A stretch of DNA of 64,000 nt, taken from Claveliimonas acetigenes (lineage in GTDB: Bacteria; Bacillota; Clostridia; Lachnospirales; Lachnospiraceae). The notes beneath the pieces are model-generated. The model was not told where the DNA came from. It saw nothing but the letters and a program-made list of their open reading frames with translations, and searched no databases. Shown piece by piece: positions 35,010 to 43,263 of this stretch (position 1 is its first letter; the number at the start of each line of letters is the position of its first letter). The position numbers and the translations under genes were made by a program. The DNA lies in assembly GCF_025567385.1 (NCBI RefSeq), contig NZ_JAOQJU010000001.1, forward strand, positions 310,001 to 374,000. The letters run 5' to 3'.

Positions 35010-36416
35010 ATGGTTTTTTCAAATAGTTTTTTTATTTTTGCTTTTTTACCCGTGACAATGGCGGGATATTATCTCCTTCTTCCGTGGCGAAAGATGCAGA
35101 ATATATGGTTGGTTCTGGTGAGTCTGTTTTTTTATGCATGGGGAGAACCGCGGCTGGTGCTGCTAATGCTTTTGTCAATTGTGATGAATTATATATTCGG
35201 ACTCTGGATTGACAGAAGACGGGGTGATACGGTAAAAGAAAAAGGAATCATTGTATTGATGCTGTTCTATAATTTGTCGCTCTTGTTTGTCTTCAAATAT
35301 ATGAATTTCGTGTGCGGTATTTTGGGATTGGAACTTTCGGGGTGGAATATTACGTTGCCGATTGGCATCTCCTTTTACACCTTTCAGGCGATTTCTTACG
35401 TGATAGATGTGTACAGGGGACAGGGAGAGGTTCAGAAGAATCCACTGAATGTAGCGCTTTACATAGCGTTTTTTCCACAGTTGATTGCCGGTCCTATTGT
35501 TCGTTACCAGACGATTGCGGATCAGATCGAACATAGGAAGGAAAGCTGGAGTGATTTTTCTGACGGAGTAGAACGATTTATCATCGGACTCTCTAAAAAG
35601 CTGATACTTGCGAATTCTTTTGCTCCTATAGCAGATTATGCCTTCGGTCATATTTCTGAATTGTCGGGAGTATCAGCTTGGATAGGCGCACTTTGTTATA
35701 CCTTTCAGATATACTTCGATTTTTCCGGATACTCTGATATGGCGATCGGTCTTGGAAAAATGTTCGGGTTTCAGTTTTTGGAGAATTTCCGTTATCCTTA
35801 TCTGTCGGTTAGCGTGTCAGAATTCTGGAGACGATGGCATATATCCCTTGGAAGCTGGTTTCGGGATTATGTGTATATCCCGCTGGGCGGTTCAAGGGTG
35901 AAGACGAAGGTAAGGCTCATAGGGAATCTTTTTGTAGTGTGGACGCTGACGGGAATCTGGCATGGGGCGAATTGGACATTTCTGCTGTGGGGACTGTGGT
36001 ACTTCCTGCTTCTGACATTTGAAAAGATGACAGGAATTCCTCAAAATCTTCAGAAAAAATCAGGAAAGATTTTATATTATATATTTACGATACTGTGTGT
36101 AATTTGGGGATGGGTTCTGTTCAGGGCGGATTCGGTTCAAGAAGCATTTGCATACATCAGAATTATGCTGGTACCCGGAAAAGAGATAGGGGATTCTTTG
36201 GCTGCTTTCTGGCTGAAAGATTTAAAAGTTCTTCTTCTTTTGGGAGTTGCCGCCTGTACTCCGCTTGTGAAGAACTGTTACCATATCGTTAGAGAAAGCA
36301 AATACTATGTGATTGGCGATGTTCTGAAAACGGCGGCATATATTGGATTGTTCCTGGTTTGTATTTCCTACTGCGTAAATAGTTCTTATAATCCGTTTAT
36401 TTATTTTAATTTCTAG
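35010..36416 (+). CDS. MBOAT-family O-acyltransferase (AlgI/DltB-like)
   Basis: 468 residues with about eleven membrane segments and MBOAT landmarks: LPIGISFYTFQAISYVIDVY, FFPQLIAGPIVRY, FWRRWHISLGSWFRDYVYIP and the catalytic-His segment TGIWHGANWTFLLWG. MBOAT proteins pass acyl groups across the membrane for O-acylation of exopolysaccharide or teichoic acid. It starts 3 bases after rfbB and is followed 18 bases later by an SGNH-type partner, the AlgI/AlgJ arrangement. No dltA or dltC is nearby, so acetylation is more likely than D-alanylation. Confidence 0.92.
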   Translation: MVFSNSFFIFAFLPVTMAGYYLLLPWRKMQNIWLVLVSLFFYAWGEPRLVLLMLLSIVMNYIFGLWIDRRRGDTVKEKGIIVLMLFYNLSLLFVFKYMNFVCGILGLELSGWNITLPIGISFYTFQAISYVIDVYRGQGEVQKNPLNVALYIAFFPQLIAGPIVRYQTIADQIEHRKESWSDFSDGVERFIIGLSKKLILANSFAPIADYAFGHISELSGVSAWIGALCYTFQIYFDFSGYSDMAIGLGKMFGFQFLENFRYPYLSVSVSEFWRRWHISLGSWFRDYVYIPLGGSRVKTKVRLIGNLFVVWTLTGIWHGANWTFLLWGLWYFLLLTFEKMTGIPQNLQKKSGKILYYIFTILCVIWGWVLFRADSVQEAFAYIRIMLVPGKEIGDSLAAFWLKDLKVLLLLGVAACTPLVKNCYHIVRESKYYVIGDVLKTAAYIGLFLVCISYCVNSSYNPFIYFNF

Positions 36417-36434
36417 AAGAAAGGGAGCCGGGGT

Positions 36435-37622
36435 ATGGGCAAGAAAAGTAGAATTGCATATTTGATTCCAGTCTGCTTCCTTTTTATTCTTGTAGGAATC
36501 GGCGGACTCAATGCAAAAGCAGTGCTTCCTCTTGTGGAAGAAAAACTTGCGCTCGATGAAGGTTATTTGAAAGAGGGCGGAAGTCAGTTGGAAGAGGATT
36601 ACCGAACTTCCTTTTGGAAGCAGAGGGAATGGGTGAACCTGTATGGTATGATTCAGAATGCTATGGGAAAAAGGCTATCCGGCAATATGCGGTTTATACG
36701 TACAGACAGTGGGCTGATGGACTATGTAACCAAGGAATCGGATGTATATCCTTTTGCTGAAGAGATGTTGGAACTTAAGCAGGTTCTTGACGAGAAAGGG
36801 GTTCCACTTTTGTATGTGCAGATGCCGGTTAGAGAGCCGGAAGAGTCTTCGGAACCGGATATACTGATACGGACGAGAACATATTACAGCCAGATTAGAG
36901 AGATTACGGACGCTGCAGGTATTCTCTGTATGGACGAGGAAGAGATCCTGGAAGGAGAGGAAGCGCCGTCGCGGGATGAATTCTATTTTAAGACGGATGT
37001 TCACACAACGACTCAGGGCGAAATATGGATGGCTAATAAAATTGCCGAAAAGCTTGAGTCAGAATACCGGGTGGCTATACTGGATGTCATTCAGGAAGAG
37101 GATGAGAGATTTGAAATACATTCTCATCCATTTGCGGGAAATCTTGTACAGTCTTTGGGAGTTTATTATGTGGGAATTGATGAATTTGAAGAATATATTC
37201 CAAAGGAGCAGCCCACTTATCATTTGGAAGACGTGTTTGGCGGATGGTATGCAGATGGGAAATATGAGGAAGTCATTATGAATGGCTATGACCAGAGCAG
37301 CGAAGATGAAACTTACACTTATTGGATCACTAATTATCTGCGGTATGGAGCAGGCGGCTATCATGTGGAGAATCTGGACTCAGATGGTCCAAGCTTGCTG
37401 GTTATTTGTGATTCTTTGTGTTATAGGACGCTTTCCTATTTGTCGTTGGAATGTAAGAATATTACGGTGATTGATCCAAGGTTCATACCGGCGGACGGTA
37501 CAGATTATGTGAAGAAGGCGTTAGAGGATAAAATGTATGATGCGGCTATTTATCTGCATGGTACGTTTTACACCACCGATCACTCGATGTTTGGACAATG
37601 GTCTTTGCAAGAAGATAATTAA
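36435..37622 (+). CDS. DHHW/AlgX-like SGNH protein, partner of the MBOAT
   Basis: 395 residues with one N-terminal membrane anchor (IAYLIPVCFLFILVGIGGL) and an extracellular SGNH-hydrolase-like domain. The DVHTTTQGE segment (Asp-x-His) and LLVICDSLCYRTLSYL (Asp-Ser) match catalytic blocks of AlgX/AlgJ/DHHW proteins. Such proteins complete the transfer of acetyl groups delivered by the MBOAT. Direct adjacency to the MBOAT supports the pairing. The next gene has its own promoter. Confidence 0.8.
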   Translation: MGKKSRIAYLIPVCFLFILVGIGGLNAKAVLPLVEEKLALDEGYLKEGGSQLEEDYRTSFWKQREWVNLYGMIQNAMGKRLSGNMRFIRTDSGLMDYVTKESDVYPFAEEMLELKQVLDEKGVPLLYVQMPVREPEESSEPDILIRTRTYYSQIREITDAAGILCMDEEEILEGEEAPSRDEFYFKTDVHTTTQGEIWMANKIAEKLESEYRVAILDVIQEEDERFEIHSHPFAGNLVQSLGVYYVGIDEFEEYIPKEQPTYHLEDVFGGWYADGKYEEVIMNGYDQSSEDETYTYWITNYLRYGAGGYHVENLDSDGPSLLVICDSLCYRTLSYLSLECKNITVIDPRFIPADGTDYVKKALEDKMYDAAIYLHGTFYTTDHSMFGQWSLQEDN

Positions 37623-37657
37623 TGCCAGATATTATGAAGTCATTTTTGTGGGGATTA

Positions 37658-37686
37658 TTGAAATAGAGTTTTATTTTCGTTATAAT
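37658..37686 (+). promoter_or_regulatory. Promoter of the L,D-transpeptidase gene
   Basis: TTGAAA (37658-37663), 17 bases, TATAAT (37681-37686), 34 bases before the ATG. Confidence 0.75.
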
Positions 37687-37720
37687 AGAGTGCGAAACAG
37701 CAGGAGAGGCAGGTGAAAAG

Positions 37721-39556
37721 ATGAGAAAATTTATAAAAAGAAATTTCGTTGCATTGGTACTTGCGTGCACACTGGCATTTGAACCTTATTGTGTTTTGGC
37801 TTCGGAGACCGGAATGCTGACCGGGGAAATGACTGAGAGCGAAACGGTGAATGAACCTGAGGCGGCAGAAGAAGAGCTTTCTGATGCAAAACCGGAAATG
37901 ACGGAAGAAACAGATGTGCCGGAAGTGACAGAAGAGGCGGGAGGAATAGAAGAATCGGAAGTGGAAGAAGACGGGGAAGAAGCTGTAAATTCCTGTAAAG
38001 AATCTGTGGAAGAAAAGATACAACAGGTTACTGAGGTGTGGAACGAGCCTCATATCAGAGTGGCAGATATCCGCCTGACTGATCTGGGAACGAGGATTGA
38101 AGCAGAAGCAGTATATGAATCGAATGATCAGAATGTACAGTTCCGGTGGGTTCAATATAATCTTCAGACACAGAAATGGACGGTGCTTAAGGAATGGCAG
38201 GAAAGCAGCCAGATCACATGGTATCCGCCGGAAAAAGGAGATTATTGGATCTGTGTTGCGGTGAAACTTTCAGATGGAAGGACGACTTCCAAGACAGTGG
38301 CTTATCGCTATAAAGGGGTATATGCAAATTTAACCGACATGTGCGTGGTAGATAAAGGAAACCATTTTGAACTGGGAGTATCTTATGAGACCAATGATCC
38401 CGATATTGTGTTCCGCTGGCGGTATTACGATGTGGCGGAAGATGAATGGCGGCTGATCAGAGACTGGGATGCCGGTAACTGGGCATCATGGAAGGCGGTT
38501 CATCCGGGGGATTTCCTTATGTATGCGGAGGCGAAGCTTAGCGATGGCACTGTGGTTGCCAAGTCCTGCGGACACCGGGTGAAGAAGACGGGTATTGCAT
38601 CGTTTTATACAAATATCCAGTCGCCTGGATGGCTTGAAAGTGAAATAAAATTACAGGGGAAATATAATGATTCGTTTGATGTGGTTGGTTCTGAAAGATA
38701 TCTGGTATACGATGGCAACACATGGAGAACCATTCCCCATACTTCTGACGGGGCGGTGTGGTCTCCGCAGTCGCTGGGGAAATATCTGTTTTGTTATGAG
38801 ATATATAATAAGAACGGAGGCTTGATTGAACAGTCGTTTATAGAGTTTTCTGTTGAGGCCCCATACGTAAATTTCGGCAATATCAAAATCAACAATGCGG
38901 CGGACCTGGAGTATATATTATCCGTAGATGTTGATACGAATGATTCCGCAGCCGAGTACAGATGGATGTATTATAATGTTTCGGAAGGACAGTGGCATAC
39001 GATCAGCGATTGGGGTAAGACAAGTGATTCCTACTGGTATGCCCCAGATACGGGGAATTACTGGCTTCATGTGGAAGCGCGGCTTCATGACGGCACAGTC
39101 CAATCCAATACGGTTAGCTATACGGCCCAGCAATATCCACCGGATCTGGCTGCGATGATGCTGTATGCAAATATGTATTCCAGTTCTACCCCATATATTA
39201 TTATGGTGAACAGAGATGCTTGTAAAGTCGGTATATTCCAGGGCTGGCAGGGCGGCTGGTCTCCGGTCATGTATATGGACTGTACGGTAGGTAAGCCGAG
39301 TACTCCGACTGTATCCGGGGTGTTCAGAGTTGGAAGCAGAGGGTACTATTTTGATTCCTATGGATCCAGATGTTTTTGGTGGACACAGTTTTACGGTAAC
39401 TATCTGTTCCATTCCGTACTGTACTATCCGAATGGCTCGCTTATGGACGGAAGGGTGGGAATGGCGTTATCCCATGGTTGTGTGAGACTTCAAATCGACA
39501 ACGCAAAATGGATATATGACAATATTCCTTCCGGAACGACGGTAGTTGTATATTAA
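37721..39556 (+). CDS. Secreted L,D-transpeptidase (YkuD) with four beta repeats
   Basis: 611 residues. A signal peptide (residues 1-28, ending VLASE) precedes a very acidic Glu/Thr/Val region (about 30-85). Four repeats of roughly 85-90 residues follow, each with an RWxxYN/D, W, then GDYWIxVxAxLxDG pattern (for example KGDYWICVAVKLSDGRT and TGNYWLHVEARLHDGTV). The C-terminal YkuD domain has the catalytic SHGCVRL, His585 and Cys587. YkuD enzymes make 3-3 cross-links or attach proteins to peptidoglycan. The repeats probably bind wall material. No SLH modules are present, unlike the other surface proteins here. Confidence 0.88.
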   Translation: MRKFIKRNFVALVLACTLAFEPYCVLASETGMLTGEMTESETVNEPEAAEEELSDAKPEMTEETDVPEVTEEAGGIEESEVEEDGEEAVNSCKESVEEKIQQVTEVWNEPHIRVADIRLTDLGTRIEAEAVYESNDQNVQFRWVQYNLQTQKWTVLKEWQESSQITWYPPEKGDYWICVAVKLSDGRTTSKTVAYRYKGVYANLTDMCVVDKGNHFELGVSYETNDPDIVFRWRYYDVAEDEWRLIRDWDAGNWASWKAVHPGDFLMYAEAKLSDGTVVAKSCGHRVKKTGIASFYTNIQSPGWLESEIKLQGKYNDSFDVVGSERYLVYDGNTWRTIPHTSDGAVWSPQSLGKYLFCYEIYNKNGGLIEQSFIEFSVEAPYVNFGNIKINNAADLEYILSVDVDTNDSAAEYRWMYYNVSEGQWHTISDWGKTSDSYWYAPDTGNYWLHVEARLHDGTVQSNTVSYTAQQYPPDLAAMMLYANMYSSSTPYIIMVNRDACKVGIFQGWQGGWSPVMYMDCTVGKPSTPTVSGVFRVGSRGYYFDSYGSRCFWWTQFYGNYLFHSVLYYPNGSLMDGRVGMALSHGCVRLQIDNAKWIYDNIPSGTTVVVY

Positions 39557-39566
39557 TGGGAAAAAT

Positions 39567-39616
39567 AAAATTCCCGGCAAAATATAGGCGTTTGCTGTAG
39601 TTTGTCGGGAATTTTT
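39567..39616 (+). terminator. Intrinsic terminator after the L,D-transpeptidase
   Basis: AAAATTCCCGGCAAA (39567-39581) pairs with TTTGTCGGGAATTTTT (39601-39616), with one mismatch and a run of five T at the end. Confidence 0.8.
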
Positions 39617-39685
39617 GTGATAGCGGTACGAACTGTCTGCCTGGGAAGTGCAGAGATGGAAAATGAAGGAGAATAGAAAAGAATT

Positions 39686-41605
39686 ATGATGATTAACAGT
39701 GCAAATGCCAAAAGACTGGCAATTTATTTCTTTTATGATAAAATGGGAGTTGTCGACCGTTTTGTGCCATATTTTTTGGAAGACCTGAAAAGAAATGTGT
39801 CAGAAATATTTGTGATATGTAATGGGGAACTGCAAGAAGAAGGCAGAAAAACCCTGGAACAGTATGGACAGGTAATGGTGCGTGAAAATAAAGGATTTGA
39901 CGTCTGGGCATATAAGACTGCTTTAGAGACCTACGGATGGGATAAGCTTCAGGAATATGATGAAGTAATTATGATGAACAGTACGATTATGGGTCCGGTA
40001 TTTCCGTTAAAAGAAACTTTCGATAAAATGGATGCCAGAGATGTGGATTTCTGGGGGATTACCGAGTATGCAAAACAAATGTGCGATCCTTCGGGCTGCT
40101 GTAAGTATGGTTACATTCCTACGCATATTCAGTCGCATTTTATTGTGTGCAGAAGATCCCTTATAAGCAGCCGGGAATTCCAGGAATACTGGGATGAGAT
40201 GCCGATGATCCATTCATACTGGGAAGCGGTTGGAAAGCATGAGATGATTTTTACAAAGCATTTTGAAGATTTAGGCTTTGTGAGCGCCACATCTGTGAAG
40301 ACAGATCAGATGAGGGAGTACAGCGGTTATCCGCTGATGATGTGCCCGGTAAAACTGTTAAAAGAGCAGAGATGTCCCATTTTCAAACGCCGGATGTTTT
40401 TCCATGATCCGAAGGATTTCCTGAGCCAGACAGCCGGGGAACAGGTAGAAGAATTGTTCCACTATCTGGAAAACGAAACGGATTATGATGTAGATTTTAT
40501 CTGGGAGACGATCTTAAGGAATTATAATCAGGCGGATATTGTTAAGAATCTGAATTTGAATTCTATTCTTTCAGAGAAATATGCCGATGAAAGAAAATAT
40601 GAAGAGGCGGCCGGACGGAATCGGGTGGCGCTGATTATGCATCTGTATTTTGAGGATTTGCTGGAAGAATCTTTGGAATATGCCATGTCGATGCCGGAGA
40701 ATGCAGATGTCTATATTACAACGGATTCAGAAGAAAAAAAGAAAAAAATTGAAGAAGTATTTGCAGGACTTCGCTGTAAGCATCTCGAAGTCCGGGTGAT
40801 TGAAAACAGAGGAAGGGATGTAAGCAGTCTGCTCATAGGCGTCAGGGATGTGATTGACGATTATGATATAGCATGTTTTGTGCATGATAAGAAAACGGCG
40901 CAGGTAGTACCGGGAACGGCAGGGGCAGGGTTCGCTTACAAATGTCTGAAAAACACGCTGGCAAGCAGAGAATTTGTAAAGAATATTATTATTGAATTTG
41001 ATGAAAAGCCCAGACTGGGATTGCTTTCACCGCCGGAACCTAACCATGGTCCATTCTTTACCACATTGGGAAGAGAATGGAGAGGAAGTTATAAATTGGT
41101 GAAAGAACTGGCGGAGGAATTGGGAATTACGGTGCCGATTTCTGAGTCGAAGCCGCCGGTCGCTCCCTTTGGGACAATGTTCTGGTTCAGACCCGCAGCT
41201 ATGAAGCCGTTATACAGCAAGAAATGGGAATATACGGATTTCCCGCCGGAACCCAATGGGATAGATGATACAATCTTACATGCAATTGAACGTATTTATC
41301 CATTTGTAGTGCAGCAGTCAGGATATTATCCGGGGATTGTGATGTCTGATTATTTTGCGCAGATTGAATATGGAAATCTAAAGTATTATGTGAGAGAATA
41401 TAATAAAATTATGATGCAGTATGGCATTGAGGATTTTCATCAATACATGTGTTTTGCATTAGAAAACAGGCTGGAATTATCTGTGGATCCGGATTCTCTA
41501 AAAGGAGTGTTAAAGCGCAGAGCCAAAAACCGCCTGAGACGGATTCTTCCGGAGTCTGCGTATAATAAATTGGAAAGTGTTTGGAAGAGCAGAAAGAAAG
41601 AATAG
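39686..41605 (+). CDS. RgpF-like rhamnan synthesis glycosyltransferase (copy 1)
   Basis: A 639-residue protein of the rhamnan synthesis F (RgpF) family. The N-terminal half has LAIYFFYDKMGVVDRFVPYF, VRENKGFDVWAYKTALETYG, MMNSTIMGPVFPL and PTHIQSHFIVCRRSL. The C-terminal half has ALIMHLYFEDLLEESLEYA, VIENRGRDVSSLLIGV, CFVHDKKTAQV and PFGTMFWFRP. RgpF-type enzymes build the rhamnose backbone or start its side chains. A close paralogue lies at 47447-49393. It is followed by the ABC export pair, which fits a rhamnan made in the cytoplasm and exported. Confidence 0.88.
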   Translation: MMINSANAKRLAIYFFYDKMGVVDRFVPYFLEDLKRNVSEIFVICNGELQEEGRKTLEQYGQVMVRENKGFDVWAYKTALETYGWDKLQEYDEVIMMNSTIMGPVFPLKETFDKMDARDVDFWGITEYAKQMCDPSGCCKYGYIPTHIQSHFIVCRRSLISSREFQEYWDEMPMIHSYWEAVGKHEMIFTKHFEDLGFVSATSVKTDQMREYSGYPLMMCPVKLLKEQRCPIFKRRMFFHDPKDFLSQTAGEQVEELFHYLENETDYDVDFIWETILRNYNQADIVKNLNLNSILSEKYADERKYEEAAGRNRVALIMHLYFEDLLEESLEYAMSMPENADVYITTDSEEKKKKIEEVFAGLRCKHLEVRVIENRGRDVSSLLIGVRDVIDDYDIACFVHDKKTAQVVPGTAGAGFAYKCLKNTLASREFVKNIIIEFDEKPRLGLLSPPEPNHGPFFTTLGREWRGSYKLVKELAEELGITVPISESKPPVAPFGTMFWFRPAAMKPLYSKKWEYTDFPPEPNGIDDTILHAIERIYPFVVQQSGYYPGIVMSDYFAQIEYGNLKYYVREYNKIMMQYGIEDFHQYMCFALENRLELSVDPDSLKGVLKRRAKNRLRRILPESAYNKLESVWKSRKKE

Positions 41606-41628
41606 AACGAAAGGTGGGAAAAACAAAA

Positions 41629-42405
41629 GTGAAGACGTATATTCATAATTTTATTGCTTATAAAGAGTTGTTAAAAGAACTGGTTCAGCGGGATATCAGA
41701 ATAAAGTACCGCCGGTCTTTTTTGGGAATGTTGTGGTCTGTTCTGAATCCTCTTGGAATGATGATTATTATGACGCTTGTTTTTTCACATGTGTTCAGAG
41801 CGGGGATAGATAATTTCCCCGTATATCTGATGTGCGGACAAGTCATATTTAACTTTTTTAATGAAGCGACTACAATGGCGATGCAGTCTATTTTGGGAAA
41901 TGCGCCTTTGATCAGAAAAGTATACCTGCCTAAATATTTGTTCCCGATGTCAAAAGTATGTTCTTGTTTTGTGAATCTTCTGACATCCTGTATCGCGCTG
42001 GCGCTGGTGGTGGTCGTGACAAGAACTCCGCTGACGTGGAAATTGGTTTTGTTTGTGTTCCCGATTTTATATGTATTTTTGTTTTCGCTTGGCATAGGAA
42101 TTTTATTATCTGCTGTTGTGGTGACGTTCCGCGACCTGCAGCATCTCTATGGGGTAATTATTACAGGGCTTACTTATCTGACACCTATTTTCTATCCAAT
42201 TGAGATTTTGCCGGGCTGGGTGAAAACTCTCGTTGAGATGAATCCGCTTACCAGTTTTGTCGAGATGTTCCGTGATGCAGTTCTATATGGCGTTGTCCCG
42301 GGGATGGAACTGCATATAAGATGCATCGCAGCATGCGTGGTTGCACTAGTGTTAGGAATATGGAGCTTTATTAAACAGCAGGATACATTTATTCTGAAAG
42401 TATAG
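41629..42405 (+). CDS. ABC-2 polysaccharide export permease
   Basis: A permease of about 258 residues (Wzm/RgpC/TagG type). It has a short cytoplasmic start (YKELLKELVQRDIRIKYRRS), then six membrane segments with LGMLWSVLNPLGMMIIMTLV and the family-typical YLTPIFYPIEILPGWV plus NPLTSFVEMFRDAVLYG. GTG 41629 is preferred (AAAGGTGGG upstream, start at VKTYIHNFIAY); the longer frame would overlap the RgpF-like gene. It pairs with the ATPase 12 bases downstream to export the lipid-linked polymer. Confidence 0.92.
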   Translation: MKTYIHNFIAYKELLKELVQRDIRIKYRRSFLGMLWSVLNPLGMMIIMTLVFSHVFRAGIDNFPVYLMCGQVIFNFFNEATTMAMQSILGNAPLIRKVYLPKYLFPMSKVCSCFVNLLTSCIALALVVVVTRTPLTWKLVLFVFPILYVFLFSLGIGILLSAVVVTFRDLQHLYGVIITGLTYLTPIFYPIEILPGWVKTLVEMNPLTSFVEMFRDAVLYGVVPGMELHIRCIAACVVALVLGIWSFIKQQDTFILKV

Positions 42406-42417
42406 GGGGGAAGAGAA

Positions 42418-43149
42418 GTGGAGAATCCGATTGTAGAAGTCAACAATGTGTCGATGATGTTTCGCCTCTACAGAGAGAATGTTGACAGTTTAAAAGAATT
42501 TTTAATAAAGAAAGTAAAGCGTCAGATTACTTATGAAGAATTCTGGGCGCTTAGTGATATTAGTTTCCAGGTGAATAAGGGAGAATCTGTGGCTCTGATT
42601 GGGCGGAATGGATGTGGGAAAAGTACGCTCCTGAAAACGATTGCCGGCGTTTTAAAACCTACGAAGGGGAGTGTGCATATTAATGGCACGGTTGCGCCGA
42701 TGATTGAATTGGGCGCAGGATTTGATATGGATCTTACTGCGCGGGAAAATGTATTTTTGAATGGCGCCATTCTGGGGTATCCTAAAGAAATGCTGGAGGA
42801 AAATATGCCCGCGATTGAAGAATTCTCAGAATTGCATCAGTTTATGGATGTCCCCATTAAGAATTTTTCTTCCGGTATGCTTGCCAGACTGGGATTTGCC
42901 GTGGCTACGATCTACACTCCTGACATTCTGATTGTCGATGAGATCTTGTCGGTAGGAGATTACCGTTTTCAGGAGAAATGCCATGCAAGAATCCATGAGA
43001 TGCTGGAGCAGGGAACAACACTTTTGTTTGTGTCGCACAGCATCGATCAGGTGAAAAAGGTCTGCAATCGCGCTATTTTACTGAACCAGGGTCATATGCT
43101 GTTTGACGGCGGGGTAAAAGAGGCATGGAATCGGTATGATTCGTTATAG
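42418..43149 (+). CDS. ABC polysaccharide export ATPase
   Basis: A 243-residue Wzt/RgpD/TagH-type ATPase. It has Walker A GRNGCGKST, the signature FSSGMLARLGFAVA, Walker B ILIVDEILSVGD and an H-loop FVSHS. The long ENVFLNGAILG segment is typical of polysaccharide exporters. There is no C-terminal carbohydrate-binding domain, so it should not recognise a modified chain end. GTG start at 42418. It forms the exporter with the preceding permease. Confidence 0.93.
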   Translation: MENPIVEVNNVSMMFRLYRENVDSLKEFLIKKVKRQITYEEFWALSDISFQVNKGESVALIGRNGCGKSTLLKTIAGVLKPTKGSVHINGTVAPMIELGAGFDMDLTARENVFLNGAILGYPKEMLEENMPAIEEFSELHQFMDVPIKNFSSGMLARLGFAVATIYTPDILIVDEILSVGDYRFQEKCHARIHEMLEQGTTLLFVSHSIDQVKKVCNRAILLNQGHMLFDGGVKEAWNRYDSL

Positions 43150-43181
43150 AATACGTCTATACTATCTATAAAAAGAAGCGA

Positions 43182-43212
43182 TTGGACTAGCCCGGGGAAG
43201 AAGACTTATAAT
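43182..43212 (+). promoter_or_regulatory. Weak promoter candidate before the SLH sulfurtransferase
   Basis: TTGGAC (43182-43187) and TATAAT (43207-43212) are separated by 19 bases, wider than ideal. The rest of the 114-base gap holds only an AGGAGGAAAG ribosome site. Confidence 0.3.
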
Positions 43213-43263
43213 ATATAGATAATAGTAAACGGCCTTTTTGGTAGGTCAGTAGGAGGAAAGAGT

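Noticed and set aside
35010..37622. dlt D-alanylation system
   Set aside because: Only the MBOAT resembles DltB. No DltA ligase, DltC carrier or DltD is present, so an AlgI/AlgX-like acylation pair is the better reading.
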